From assembly GCA_034666665.1 (NCBI GenBank), contig JAXDLK010000178.1, positions 1 to 6,744 of the forward strand: a stretch of DNA of 6,744 bases, in the 5' to 3' direction. The DNA is from JAXDLK01 sp034666665 (GTDB taxonomy: Bacteria > Desulfobacterota > Binatia > JACPRU01). The position numbers and the translations under genes were made by a program. The notes under the pieces were generated by a model. It did not search any database. It was not told the DNA's origin and was given only the letters and a program-made list of their open reading frames with translations. Of the stretch, positions 1 to 5,448 are shown in pieces (positions within the stretch are counted from its first letter, which is position 1; every line of letters begins with the position of its first letter).

Positions 1-127
1 CCGCCTCGCGCGCGAGGGCAAGCTCGAGATCCCGATCGGCAGGAAGTTCCCGCTGGCCGAAGCGGCGGAGGCGCTCCGCTTCCTCGAATCGCGACGCTCG
101 ACCGGAAAGCTCCTGCTCGTTCCCTGA
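1..127 (+). CDS. C-terminal end of a zinc-type alcohol dehydrogenase / quinone oxidoreductase-like (MDR) protein, 5' partial
   Basis: Reading from base 2, an open frame of 41 codons ends at TGA 125-127. The tail contains EGKLEIPIG, then FPLAEAAEALRFLESR and STGKLLLVP. This is the usual ending of medium-chain dehydrogenases/reductases: a beta strand, a 'PLxEAAEAxRxLES' helix, then 'GKxxL' as the last strand. In that family the segment closes the catalytic domain of an NAD(P)H-dependent oxidoreductase. The nucleotide-binding fold and any zinc ligands lie to the left of the window, so substrate and subtype cannot be told. The gene is followed by 177 bases without a gene and has no visible link to what follows. 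A quinone oxidoreductase or enoyl reductase of the same superfamily is equally possible. Confidence 0.8.
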   Translation, partial: RLAREGKLEIPIGRKFPLAEAAEALRFLESRRSTGKLLLVP

Positions 128-134
128 CCGTTCG

Positions 135-172
135 GGGTTTTCACCCACTCCGGGTCCTTTCCCCCACCTGGG
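135..172. promoter_or_regulatory. Short dyads upstream of the sigma54 promoter; possible activator-binding region or weak terminator
   Basis: Three short inverted repeats lie close together: GGGT/ACCC at 135-138 and 143-146, ACCC/GGGT at 143-146 and 152-155, and CCCA/TGGG at 163-166 and 169-172. They sit about 75-110 bases upstream of the start site predicted from the sigma54 promoter, which is the usual distance for an enhancer-binding activator site. The dyads are only 4 bp each in GC-rich DNA, so chance is a real alternative. The first one could also be the remains of a terminator for the dehydrogenase gene ending at 127. Confidence 0.2.
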
Positions 173-219
173 CTCGGCGCACTGCTGCGAAATCGTCCGC
201 TTCGCGTGCCCTGCTACCG

Positions 220-235
220 CGGCACGACGGTTGCT
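220..235 (+). promoter_or_regulatory. Sigma54 (RpoN) -24/-12 promoter
   Basis: The element reads CGGCAC, five bases, then TTGCT. It matches the sigma54 consensus TGGCACG-N4-TTGCW at every defined position except the first. The invariant GG is at 221-222 and the invariant GC at 233-234, with exactly the required 10 bases between them. The expected transcription start is near 246, giving a leader of about 59 bases before the ATG at 305. The orientation and position fit the secreted-protein gene. A sigma54-dependent response regulator is encoded at the right end of the same window, which raises the prior for a functional site. Confidence 0.75.
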
Positions 236-290
236 TTCGTCTTCATCAACACGTCGAGAGCCGGCAGACGCCGGGCGACGACAAACCAAC

Positions 291-296
291 GGAGGA
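291..296 (+). promoter_or_regulatory. Ribosome-binding site for the secreted 127-aa protein
   Basis: GGAGGA lies 8 bases upstream of the ATG at 305, a strong and well-spaced Shine-Dalgarno. It fixes the start at 305. A longer in-frame reading from 206 would begin upstream of the sigma54 promoter and lacks a ribosome-binding site. Confidence 0.85.
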
Positions 297-304
297 GACG
301 ACTC

Positions 305-688
305 ATGAGTAACTGGAAGGCAATCACGGTTCTTGGATGCGCGGTCGCGGTGCTCGCGCCGGCTCTCCAGGCCGATGCAGCTGACGTGCGGGTGCGTTGC
401 GAGAGGCGCGCCAACCGGCGATCGAAGATCTCGGTGGATGGGCGGAACCTCGCCCGCGGACAGTACCGGGCGATCGTCAAATCCGGGAGCAACAAGGCGA
501 CTTCCCCGGCACAGCCCGCCGTGGGCGGCGAGGCCGAGTTCGATTTCGACAGCGACCGCGGCGACATCGCCGAGGGAGCGACCGCGATCAGCCCGACCTT
601 CATCCAGGGCGGCAAGGTGCTCGGAAAGATCCGCAATTCCGCGGGAACGATCGTCGCACAGGCCTCCGCCACCTGCGAGATTCGCTGA
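305..688 (+). CDS. Secreted protein of unknown function, 127 aa, under a sigma54 promoter
   Basis: I do not recognise a named family. The N-terminus (MSNWKAITVLGCAVAVLAPALQADA) is a classic Sec signal peptide with an AxA cleavage site after residue 25. An 'LGC' at 10-12 is too close to the N-terminus and has a poor context for a lipobox. The mature part is about 102 residues, rich in short beta-prone stretches (KISVDG, QYRAIVKSG, AEFDFDSDRGDI, KVLGKIRNSAGTIVAQ), and probably forms a small beta-sandwich. Exactly two cysteines remain after cleavage, C32 near the start and C124 four residues from the end. In the periplasm they probably form a disulfide tying the two ends together. The start is set by the Shine-Dalgarno at 291-296. 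A strong hairpin follows 14 bases after the stop, so it is probably a single-gene transcript or the first gene of an attenuated one. The role is unknown. It is the best local candidate target of the sigma54 activator at the right end. Confidence 0.85.
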   Translation: MSNWKAITVLGCAVAVLAPALQADAADVRVRCERRANRRSKISVDGRNLARGQYRAIVKSGSNKATSPAQPAVGGEAEFDFDSDRGDIAEGATAISPTFIQGGKVLGKIRNSAGTIVAQASATCEIR

Positions 689-702
689 AGCGATCGTCGA
701 CG

Positions 703-736
703 GAGGGCCGCCCGCTCTCGGGCGGCCCTCGACTTT
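703..736 (+). terminator. Strong hairpin, probable intrinsic terminator or attenuator
   Basis: A perfect 12-bp stem pairs 703-714 with 719-730 around a 4-base CTCT loop. Ten of the 12 pairs are G-C. A short T run (734-736) follows, so the T tract is weak. It starts 14 bases after the stop of the secreted-protein gene, and its right arm ends 13 bases before the ATG at 744 of the next gene. It should end most transcription from the sigma54 promoter. Any read-through would carry the STN-HEAT gene with its start next to the stem. Confidence 0.7.
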
Positions 737-743
737 CCATACG

Positions 744-1538
744 ATGAGACTTCGACTGACGATTTGCGCCGTGCTCGCGGTGGCGATCCCCGCGGTGGCG
801 GTTGCCGACACCGCGGCGTTCGAGCGAACCGCCATCTCCGCGACCGCCGTCCGGGTGCGCGGGGGGCTTCTCACGGCGCACGTCGACGCGCCGCTCGATC
901 AGGTGCTCGGCGCGATCCGCCGCGCCAGCGGGCTCGAGATCCTCGTGTACGGCGCCGCCGGTCAGCCGGTGAAGCTCTCGTGCCGCGACGTCGCACTCGA
1001 CGAGGCCTTGCGTCGTCTGCTGCGAAGCCGGAGCTTCGCGTTCGTTTATTCGCGCGCCGATGGGGAGACCGCGAAGCTCGTCGCCGTTCACGTCTACGGC
1101 GCCGGCCCTGCGATCCCCCCCGAAGCACCCCCCGAGCTCGTCGGCGGCGGCGACGACGTCGAGCCGGATCGGGTGCTTCTCGATGCCGAGAGCTCGGCCG
1201 CCCGGATCGAGGCGGCGAGTGCGCTCGGCCGGACGTGGTCCGAGGAAGCCGTCTCTCCGCTTTCCTGGAGCGTCCTTCGCGATGAGGATCCCGACGTCCG
1301 CGAGGCCGCTGCCGTGGCCCTCGGCAAGACGTGGGATGCGTCGGCCGTCGCTCCACTGTCGGATGCCTTGTCGAGTGATTCGCGCGCAGAGGTACGCATG
1401 GCCGCCGCGGCGGCGCTGAGCAAGACCTGGAGCGATGCGGCGATCCCGCCGCTCACCACCGCCGCGGAGAGCGACGGTGACCCCCGTGTGCGCGCGAAAG
1501 CAGCCGCGGCACTCAGATCGATTCGCGGCGACCCGTAA
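744..1538 (+). CDS. Secreted STN-like domain plus HEAT-repeat protein, 264 aa
   Basis: The N-terminus (MRLRLTICAVLAVAIPAVAVA) is a Sec signal peptide with likely cleavage after A21. Residues about 42-104 (LLTAHVDAPLDQVLGAIRR, then LEILVYG, PVKLSC, VALDEALRRLLRS, FAFVYSR) follow the pattern of the short STN domain found at the N-terminus of secretins and TonB-dependent receptors. A Pro/Gly-rich linker (117-143) leads to three exact 32-residue HEAT/PBS-lyase-like repeats (154-185, 186-217, 218-249) and a partial fourth (250-262). STN domains usually mediate protein contacts in the periplasm and HEAT arrays are binding scaffolds, so a periplasmic adaptor role is likely. No enzymatic motif is seen. 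The ATG at 744 was chosen because the signal peptide starts there. There is no clear Shine-Dalgarno, since the hairpin at 703-730 occupies that region. In-frame sequence upstream overlaps the previous gene and is not credible. Confidence 0.8.
   Translation: MRLRLTICAVLAVAIPAVAVADTAAFERTAISATAVRVRGGLLTAHVDAPLDQVLGAIRRASGLEILVYGAAGQPVKLSCRDVALDEALRRLLRSRSFAFVYSRADGETAKLVAVHVYGAGPAIPPEAPPELVGGGDDVEPDRVLLDAESSAARIEAASALGRTWSEEAVSPLSWSVLRDEDPDVREAAAVALGKTWDASAVAPLSDALSSDSRAEVRMAAAAALSKTWSDAAIPPLTTAAESDGDPRVRAKAAAALRSIRGDP
1203..1535 (+). repeat. Tandem 96-bp (32-residue) HEAT-like repeats within the STN-HEAT gene
   Basis: The units are 1203-1298, 1299-1394 and 1395-1490, with a partial fourth at 1491-1535. 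Each follows the scheme R-x-x-A-A-x-A-L-[GS]-[RK]-T-W, about five residues, A-[VI]-x-P-L, then a D/S-rich turn and V. The 'TW' after the first helix recurs in all three full units (GRTW, GKTW, SKTW) and is lost in the last (LRSIRGDP). The identical spacing with no insertions suggests duplication by unequal exchange within this gene. Confidence 0.8.
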
Positions 1539-1622
1539 CCCTGCGGGCACGGACCGTCACTCGGGCCGAACGGCGGGGCAGCGTGGGAACGCGGACGCGG
1601 AAATCGCCGGAACCCGAGGCAG

Positions 1623-1666
1623 AACGGCGACCGCTGGCGCGGCTCGCACCCCGAGGCCGCGCCGTT
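1623..1666 (+). promoter_or_regulatory. Overlapping inverted repeats in the leader of the cytochrome-porin gene
   Basis: A perfect 8-bp G+C inverted repeat pairs 1636-1643 with 1656-1663, leaving a 12-base loop. A second, 7-bp inverted repeat pairs 1623-1629 with 1660-1666. It shares its right arm with the first, so the two are mutually exclusive. The structure ends 22 bases before the ATG at 1689. No T tract follows, so it is a poor intrinsic terminator. It could be a leader control element, a terminator remnant for the STN-HEAT gene, or a chance result of high GC. In the rest of the 1539-1688 gap I saw no clear sigma70 or sigma54 promoter. Confidence 0.35.
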
Positions 1667-1688
1667 GTAGAAAGTGCCCGGCAGCGGC

Positions 1689-2978
1689 ATGCGCAGGTCC
1701 TTCATCAGAGCCGCGTTGACGTTCGCGACGGTGGCTGCGCTCTTGCCGACGACGGCCGCAGCGATCCCGGTCTTCGCGCGCGTCTACGACAAGCCTTGCG
1801 GCACCTGCCATTCGGTATTTCCGCAGCTCAATCCCGCCGGAGAAGATTTTCGCGCGCACGGCTTCCACGGCGTCCGGCCGGCGATCGGGCCGCTGCGAGT
1901 GGGGAACGGGATCGAGCTCCCGGGGATTCCGCCCTTCGCCGTCTACGTCGGCGCCGGCGAGGATTTCACCCGAGAGCGTACGCCGGGGGAGCCGTCGTCC
2001 ACGCACGCCCGCTCCAATCTCGCGTTCCTGAGCCTGCTCGCAGGCGGCGAGCTCGGCCCGCACCTCGCGTTCTTGATGGACTACGAGCTGCTCGAGGCCG
2101 AGCCCGACAGCGGAGTTCTGGAGGTGAACTCGGTTCCCGAGCAGGCGTACCTTCAAGCGCACGCGGAGAAGCTCGGCTGGCTCGGGAATCTCCGCGTCGG
2201 TTGGTTCGAGCTTCCTCTCGGGATTTCGCCGCGGGTGCACCGCCTCTCCGCGACGCCTTACCGTACGTACACGCAGAGCGGCTGTGAGCTGCTGGGTACG
2301 GCGCCGGAGGGAATCGAGTGCGAGGACGTTCCGGTTCCCGCGGAGTCGCAGATCGCGCTCGAGGCGAGCGGCCTCCACTCCGCGACCGGATTCGGATGGG
2401 CTCTCGGGGGCACCAACGGGAGCAACGATCGCCTCGACGACCGTGCCAGCCGCGACCTCTACCTGAGGCTCGGCGAGCAGCTCGGGTTTCAAAAGGTCGG
2501 GTTCTTCCTACAATACAGTCCCGACACCTACGGCAACGGGCCCGCGAACCGCACGCTCCGCTTCGGACCCGACGTGTCGCTCTATACCCGCCGCCTGCGC
2601 GTGCTCGCCCAGGTCCTCGCCGGCCGCGAGTCGAATCCCACCGCGCATTCGACGGAGCTCTGGTACGCCGGCGGCTTCGTCGAAGGCGAGTACCGCGTGA
2701 CCGCGACGATCCTCGGGCTCGTCCGGGGCGAGTCGCTGTTTTCACCGCGGTTCGACGACACGCGGGCCGGCGGGGCCATGAAGGCGCGCCATGCGCTCTG
2801 GGCGCTCACCGGCGGTGGCCAGTGGCTGCTCCTCGAGAACCTGAAGCTCGTCGCGGAGGTGACCTATCAGGAGGATCGAGAAGGCGTCCGCGACGAGACC
2901 ACCAGCGAATGGTTCGCGACCTTCCGTGCGGTCACGGCGTTCTGGGCGTTCGGGCATCCTTTCGACGTGCGGCGATGA
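1689..2978 (+). CDS. Single-haem c-type cytochrome fused to a probable outer-membrane beta-barrel (cytochrome-porin), 429 aa
   Basis: MRRSFIRAALTFATVAALLP to AAA25 is a Sec signal peptide. Directly after it comes FARVYDKPCGTCHSVFPQLN, with one haem-binding CxxCH (C37, C40, H41; bases 1797-1811), then GEDFRAHGF. The order 'FAR-x-C-x-x-C-H-x-x-P-x-L-N-x-x-G' right after the signal peptide is shared by cytochrome-porin fusions such as Cyc2 iron oxidases and related CxxCH barrels. The remaining 370 or so residues alternate polar and hydrophobic/aromatic stretches with Gly-rich turns (LFLRVGW-type strands, GTNGSNDRLDDRASRDLYLRL, FFLQYSP, WYAGGFVEGEYRV), as in a 14-16-stranded barrel. C199 and C211 probably form a loop disulfide. 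The chain ends FDVRR, not in the usual terminal aromatic residue. The overlap with the next gene (ATGA) implies co-translation. A GTG start at 1674 is possible; ATG 1689 was preferred because the signal peptide begins there. The likely role is electron transfer or ligand passage across the outer membrane (inference). Confidence 0.75.
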   Translation: MRRSFIRAALTFATVAALLPTTAAAIPVFARVYDKPCGTCHSVFPQLNPAGEDFRAHGFHGVRPAIGPLRVGNGIELPGIPPFAVYVGAGEDFTRERTPGEPSSTHARSNLAFLSLLAGGELGPHLAFLMDYELLEAEPDSGVLEVNSVPEQAYLQAHAEKLGWLGNLRVGWFELPLGISPRVHRLSATPYRTYTQSGCELLGTAPEGIECEDVPVPAESQIALEASGLHSATGFGWALGGTNGSNDRLDDRASRDLYLRLGEQLGFQKVGFFLQYSPDTYGNGPANRTLRFGPDVSLYTRRLRVLAQVLAGRESNPTAHSTELWYAGGFVEGEYRVTATILGLVRGESLFSPRFDDTRAGGAMKARHALWALTGGGQWLLLENLKLVAEVTYQEDREGVRDETTSEWFATFRAVTAFWAFGHPFDVRR

Positions 2979-3592
2979 AGGAATCGAGGCGGCGGCAAAT
3001 CCGGCGAGCGCTCGGCTGCGGGATCACCGTCCTGGTCGCCGCGCGCGCGCCGCTTCATGCGGGGTCGGTGATCGGCAAGGCGACGATCGACGGCTCCGCG
3101 GTCGTCGGCCTGATCGCGCTCGAGAGCACGCACCCCGCGCCCGCGAAGCAGGAGCCGCGTCGCGCGCTGCACGCGGTGATGGATCAGAAGAACCTGACGT
3201 TCATTCCGCCCCTGCTGCCGATCGTGGCGGGCACGGTCGTCGAGTTCACGAACAGCGACGACGTGCAGCACAACGTCTTCTCTCCTTCGGAGATCGCCGG
3301 GAAGTTCGACCTCGGCACCTACGGACCGGGTGCGGTGCGGAGCATCACCTTCTCCGAGCCCGGGGAAGCGCGCGTGCTCTGCAACATCCACATGGAAATG
3401 GAAGCGCGGATCCTGGTCCTGAAGGAACCGCACTTCTCCGTCGTGTCCGAAGACGGTCGCTACGAGATCCGCGACGTGCCCGCCGGCGAGTACGTGCTCA
3501 AGGTGTGGGCGGAGCGCTGGCTGCCGTTCACCCGAACCGTCGCGGTGACGGATGGGCGCGACCTCACCGTGGACGTCATTCCCGAACGATAG
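2975..3592 (+). CDS. Periplasmic cupredoxin with C-terminal carboxypeptidase-regulatory-like domain, 205 aa
   Basis: The signal sequence covers about residues 1-29 (MKESRRRQIRRALG, a hydrophobic run, LHA). Residues about 66-150 form a plastocyanin-like fold: LTFIPPLLPIVAGTVVEFTN, then DDVQHNVFS, GKFDLGTYGPG, and VLCNIHMEMEARILVL. A full type-1 copper ligand set is visible: H99, C136, H139 and M142, with the C-x-x-H-x-x-M spacing of plastocyanins. Residues about 154-203 (FSVVSEDGRYEIRDVPAGEYVLKVWAERW and on) match a carboxypeptidase-regulatory-like beta-sandwich. Proteins with this pairing are often annotated as plastocyanin or 'methylamine utilization protein'. The copper centre would carry single electrons in the periplasm. 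The start ATG overlaps the stop of the cytochrome-porin gene by four bases, so the two are translationally coupled, and the pair makes a plausible haem-to-copper relay (inference). Copper storage or sensing is an alternative. Confidence 0.85.
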   Translation: MKESRRRQIRRALGCGITVLVAARAPLHAGSVIGKATIDGSAVVGLIALESTHPAPAKQEPRRALHAVMDQKNLTFIPPLLPIVAGTVVEFTNSDDVQHNVFSPSEIAGKFDLGTYGPGAVRSITFSEPGEARVLCNIHMEMEARILVLKEPHFSVVSEDGRYEIRDVPAGEYVLKVWAERWLPFTRTVAVTDGRDLTVDVIPER

Positions 3593-3600
3593 AGCCGGGC

Positions 3601-5430
3601 GTGCAATCTCCGATCTCGCCGCGAGGCTGGAGCATCCGCGTGAAGAGCGGGATCCTCGCGGTCGGATACCTGCTCGCACTCTCCGGAGTGTATGGCGCCT
3701 TCACGCTCTACCTGTATCGGAGCGCGGTCGCACAGGCGCAGGACCGGTTCGAGCAGACCGCGCGGATGGTGGCGGCAGAGCTCGACGCCTTCGTCGCCGG
3801 CGGTGACGAGCGACTGCGAACGGTCAGCCGGCTTCCGGGGCTGACGTACGGGTTGCAGACCATCCAGGAGGATCGCGGGCGTGGGTACATCCCGCCGTGG
3901 ACGACCCTCCACTATCTCTTTTTCAAGTCGCCGGCATTCAGCGGCGGCGTGTTCCTGCTCGACCGCAGCGGACGCACGCTCTGGACGGAGCCACCGGGCT
4001 TGCCCTGGCACGGACAGATGCTGGCCGGCATCGCACCCGTCGAGGACATCTACCGCGAACGGAGCGGCGTCGTCTCGGGCGTGATCGCCAGCGACCGCCT
4101 GCTCGCCCGGCCTCACGTGGTGATCGGCGTGCCGATCCAGGATGACGGTGGCATGGTCCAGGGCGTCCTCGCCGGCGTCATCGATCTGAGCGGAAGCGAG
4201 CTCGCGAGAATCCTCGCAGCCGTTTCGACCAGCGACGGCCGGTTCGTCGAGGTCGTCGACCAGAACGGCCTCGTGCTCGCCGGAACTCGGCCACCTCGCC
4301 TCTTCGCCCCCGCCGAGCCCTTCTTGCCGGGCGACGAGACGGTCCTGCTCGCGTCGGCGCCGCTCTCCCGCGCCCCGTGGCGGATCGTCGCCGGACAGCC
4401 CGCGTCGCTCGGCCTCTCCGGCGTACGGCAGTTCCAGAATGCGCTCTGGGGGATCGGCGTCGCCCTGCTGCTCGCAGCGACCGCCGTAGCGGCTCCGATC
4501 CTGAACGGCTTCGTACGCTCGATCAAGCAGCTCACCGAGGCCGCCGCGGCGGTATCGCGCGGGGATCTCACGCATCCGATCGCGGTCGGCGATCGCCATG
4601 ACGAGCTGGCGATGCTCGCCCGCTCGTTCGAGCGCATGCGCGTCGACCTCGGCCGCTCGCAGCGCGCGCTCGAGCAGCGACTCGAAGAGCGGGACGAGCT
4701 GATTCGGTTGCTGGTGCGGACGAACGACGAGCTGCGCGCGGCACAGACGCGACTGATCGAGACCGAGCGCTTCGCGGCCATCGGCGAGCTCTCCGCCGCG
4801 GTCGCACACGGGATCCGCAACCCGCTCGCAGGCATCAAGGCGGCCGCTCACGTCGCGAGGCTCGACGTCGACGATCACCATTCGCTGCAGGAGAGCATCA
4901 GCGACATCATCGGCGAGGCCGACAAGCTCGAGGCTCGGATCAAGACGCTGCTCGATTTTTCCAAGCCCTTCGAGCCGCGTCTCGCCCCGTGCCGCATCGA
5001 CGCGATCGCCGCCGCGGCCGTCGAGTCGCTGCATCGTCAGGTCGCCGCGCGCGGCATCGATCTTCAGGTCGAGGTCGACCCCGGCATGCCGGAGCTCATG
5101 GCCGACTGCGCACAGCTCGAGCAGGTGCTGCTCGCGCTCCTGTCCAACGCGTTGGAAGCGACCCCCTCGGGCGGCCGGATCTCGTTCACGGCAGCCCGCG
5201 CGGGAGACGACCGCGTGAGGCTCGAGATCGCCGACACCGGGCCCGGCATTCCGGAGGATCAGCAGCGGAAGATCTTCGATCTGTTCTTCACGACGAAATC
5301 GAGCGGAACCGGATTCGGTCTCGCGGTCGCGAAAAAGATCGTCGAGAATCATCGCGGCACGATCGCGGTCGCGAGCGAGCCCGGACGAGGTGCACGCTTC
5401 ACGATCGAGATCCCGATCGGCGCCGTCTGA
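3601..5430 (+). CDS. Membrane sensor histidine kinase with dCache-like periplasmic domain and HAMP, 609 aa
   Basis: Order: TM1 about 17-39; a periplasmic region about 40-282 resembling a double-Cache sensor (FSGGVFLLDRSGRTLWTE, VVIGVPIQDD, VLAGVIDLS, VEVVDQNGLVLAG); TM2 about 283-303; HAMP about 304-353; a coiled coil to about 392; a dimerisation/phosphoacceptor domain; and an ATPase domain. Catalytic motifs: phosphoacceptor H403 in VAHGIRNPLAGIK (codon 4807-4809), N516 in the N box (LLSNALEA), DTGPGIP (545-551), FDLFFTTK and GTGFGLA. All are intact, so the enzyme should be active. G404 replaces the usual Glu after the His. The overall type is the NtrB/AtoS/ZraS-like kinases that pair with sigma54 activators. 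The GTG at 3601 was chosen because it keeps the SIRVK stretch usual before TM1 and lies 8 bases after the cupredoxin stop. GTG 3640, with GGAG at 3629-3632, is an alternative. The kinase appears co-transcribed with the cytochrome-porin and cupredoxin. Confidence 0.9.
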   Translation: MQSPISPRGWSIRVKSGILAVGYLLALSGVYGAFTLYLYRSAVAQAQDRFEQTARMVAAELDAFVAGGDERLRTVSRLPGLTYGLQTIQEDRGRGYIPPWTTLHYLFFKSPAFSGGVFLLDRSGRTLWTEPPGLPWHGQMLAGIAPVEDIYRERSGVVSGVIASDRLLARPHVVIGVPIQDDGGMVQGVLAGVIDLSGSELARILAAVSTSDGRFVEVVDQNGLVLAGTRPPRLFAPAEPFLPGDETVLLASAPLSRAPWRIVAGQPASLGLSGVRQFQNALWGIGVALLLAATAVAAPILNGFVRSIKQLTEAAAAVSRGDLTHPIAVGDRHDELAMLARSFERMRVDLGRSQRALEQRLEERDELIRLLVRTNDELRAAQTRLIETERFAAIGELSAAVAHGIRNPLAGIKAAAHVARLDVDDHHSLQESISDIIGEADKLEARIKTLLDFSKPFEPRLAPCRIDAIAAAAVESLHRQVAARGIDLQVEVDPGMPELMADCAQLEQVLLALLSNALEATPSGGRISFTAARAGDDRVRLEIADTGPGIPEDQQRKIFDLFFTTKSSGTGFGLAVAKKIVENHRGTIAVASEPGRGARFTIEIPIGAV

Positions 5431-5448
5431 CGGTCGGCCGGCGCGATC
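5415..5448. terminator. Weak bulged hairpin between convergent kinase and regulator genes
   Basis: GATC 5415-5418 and GCGCCG 5420-5425 pair with CGGCGC 5439-5444 and GATC 5445-5448. This gives 10 pairs with one bulged G at 5419 and a 13-base loop. The hairpin spans both stop codons (5428-5430 plus strand, 5447-5449 minus strand) and the whole 16-base gap. It lacks a T tract in either direction. It could act as a shared bidirectional terminator, but GC-rich coding ends often give such pairing by chance. Confidence 0.3.

Noticed and set aside
206..304. N-terminal extension of the secreted protein starting at 206
   Set aside because: It would start upstream of the sigma54 promoter, has no ribosome-binding site, and would bury a clean signal peptide that starts at 305.
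600..1550. Long minus-strand open frame opposite the STN-HEAT gene
   Set aside because: The composition is antisense-like and low in complexity, and it runs through the hairpin and the 3' end of the secreted-protein gene. The plus-strand gene has a signal peptide and regular repeats.
4006..4021. A second sigma54-like TGGCACG element inside the kinase gene
   Set aside because: The GG-to-GC spacing is one base too long and the -12 half reads GATGC, so an essential spacing rule fails. It also lies inside coding sequence with no gene downstream to serve.
3460..5352. Very long open frame on the minus strand opposite the kinase
   Set aside because: It has no domain pattern, is rich in Arg/Glu/Asp as expected for the antisense of a GC-rich gene, and overlaps a kinase with all catalytic motifs in place.
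5405..5421. A 17-base exact match to 24-40
   Set aside because: Both copies encode the residues EIPIG, in unrelated proteins, with the preferred codons of this genome. There is no flanking similarity, so it is a coincidence and not a repeat.
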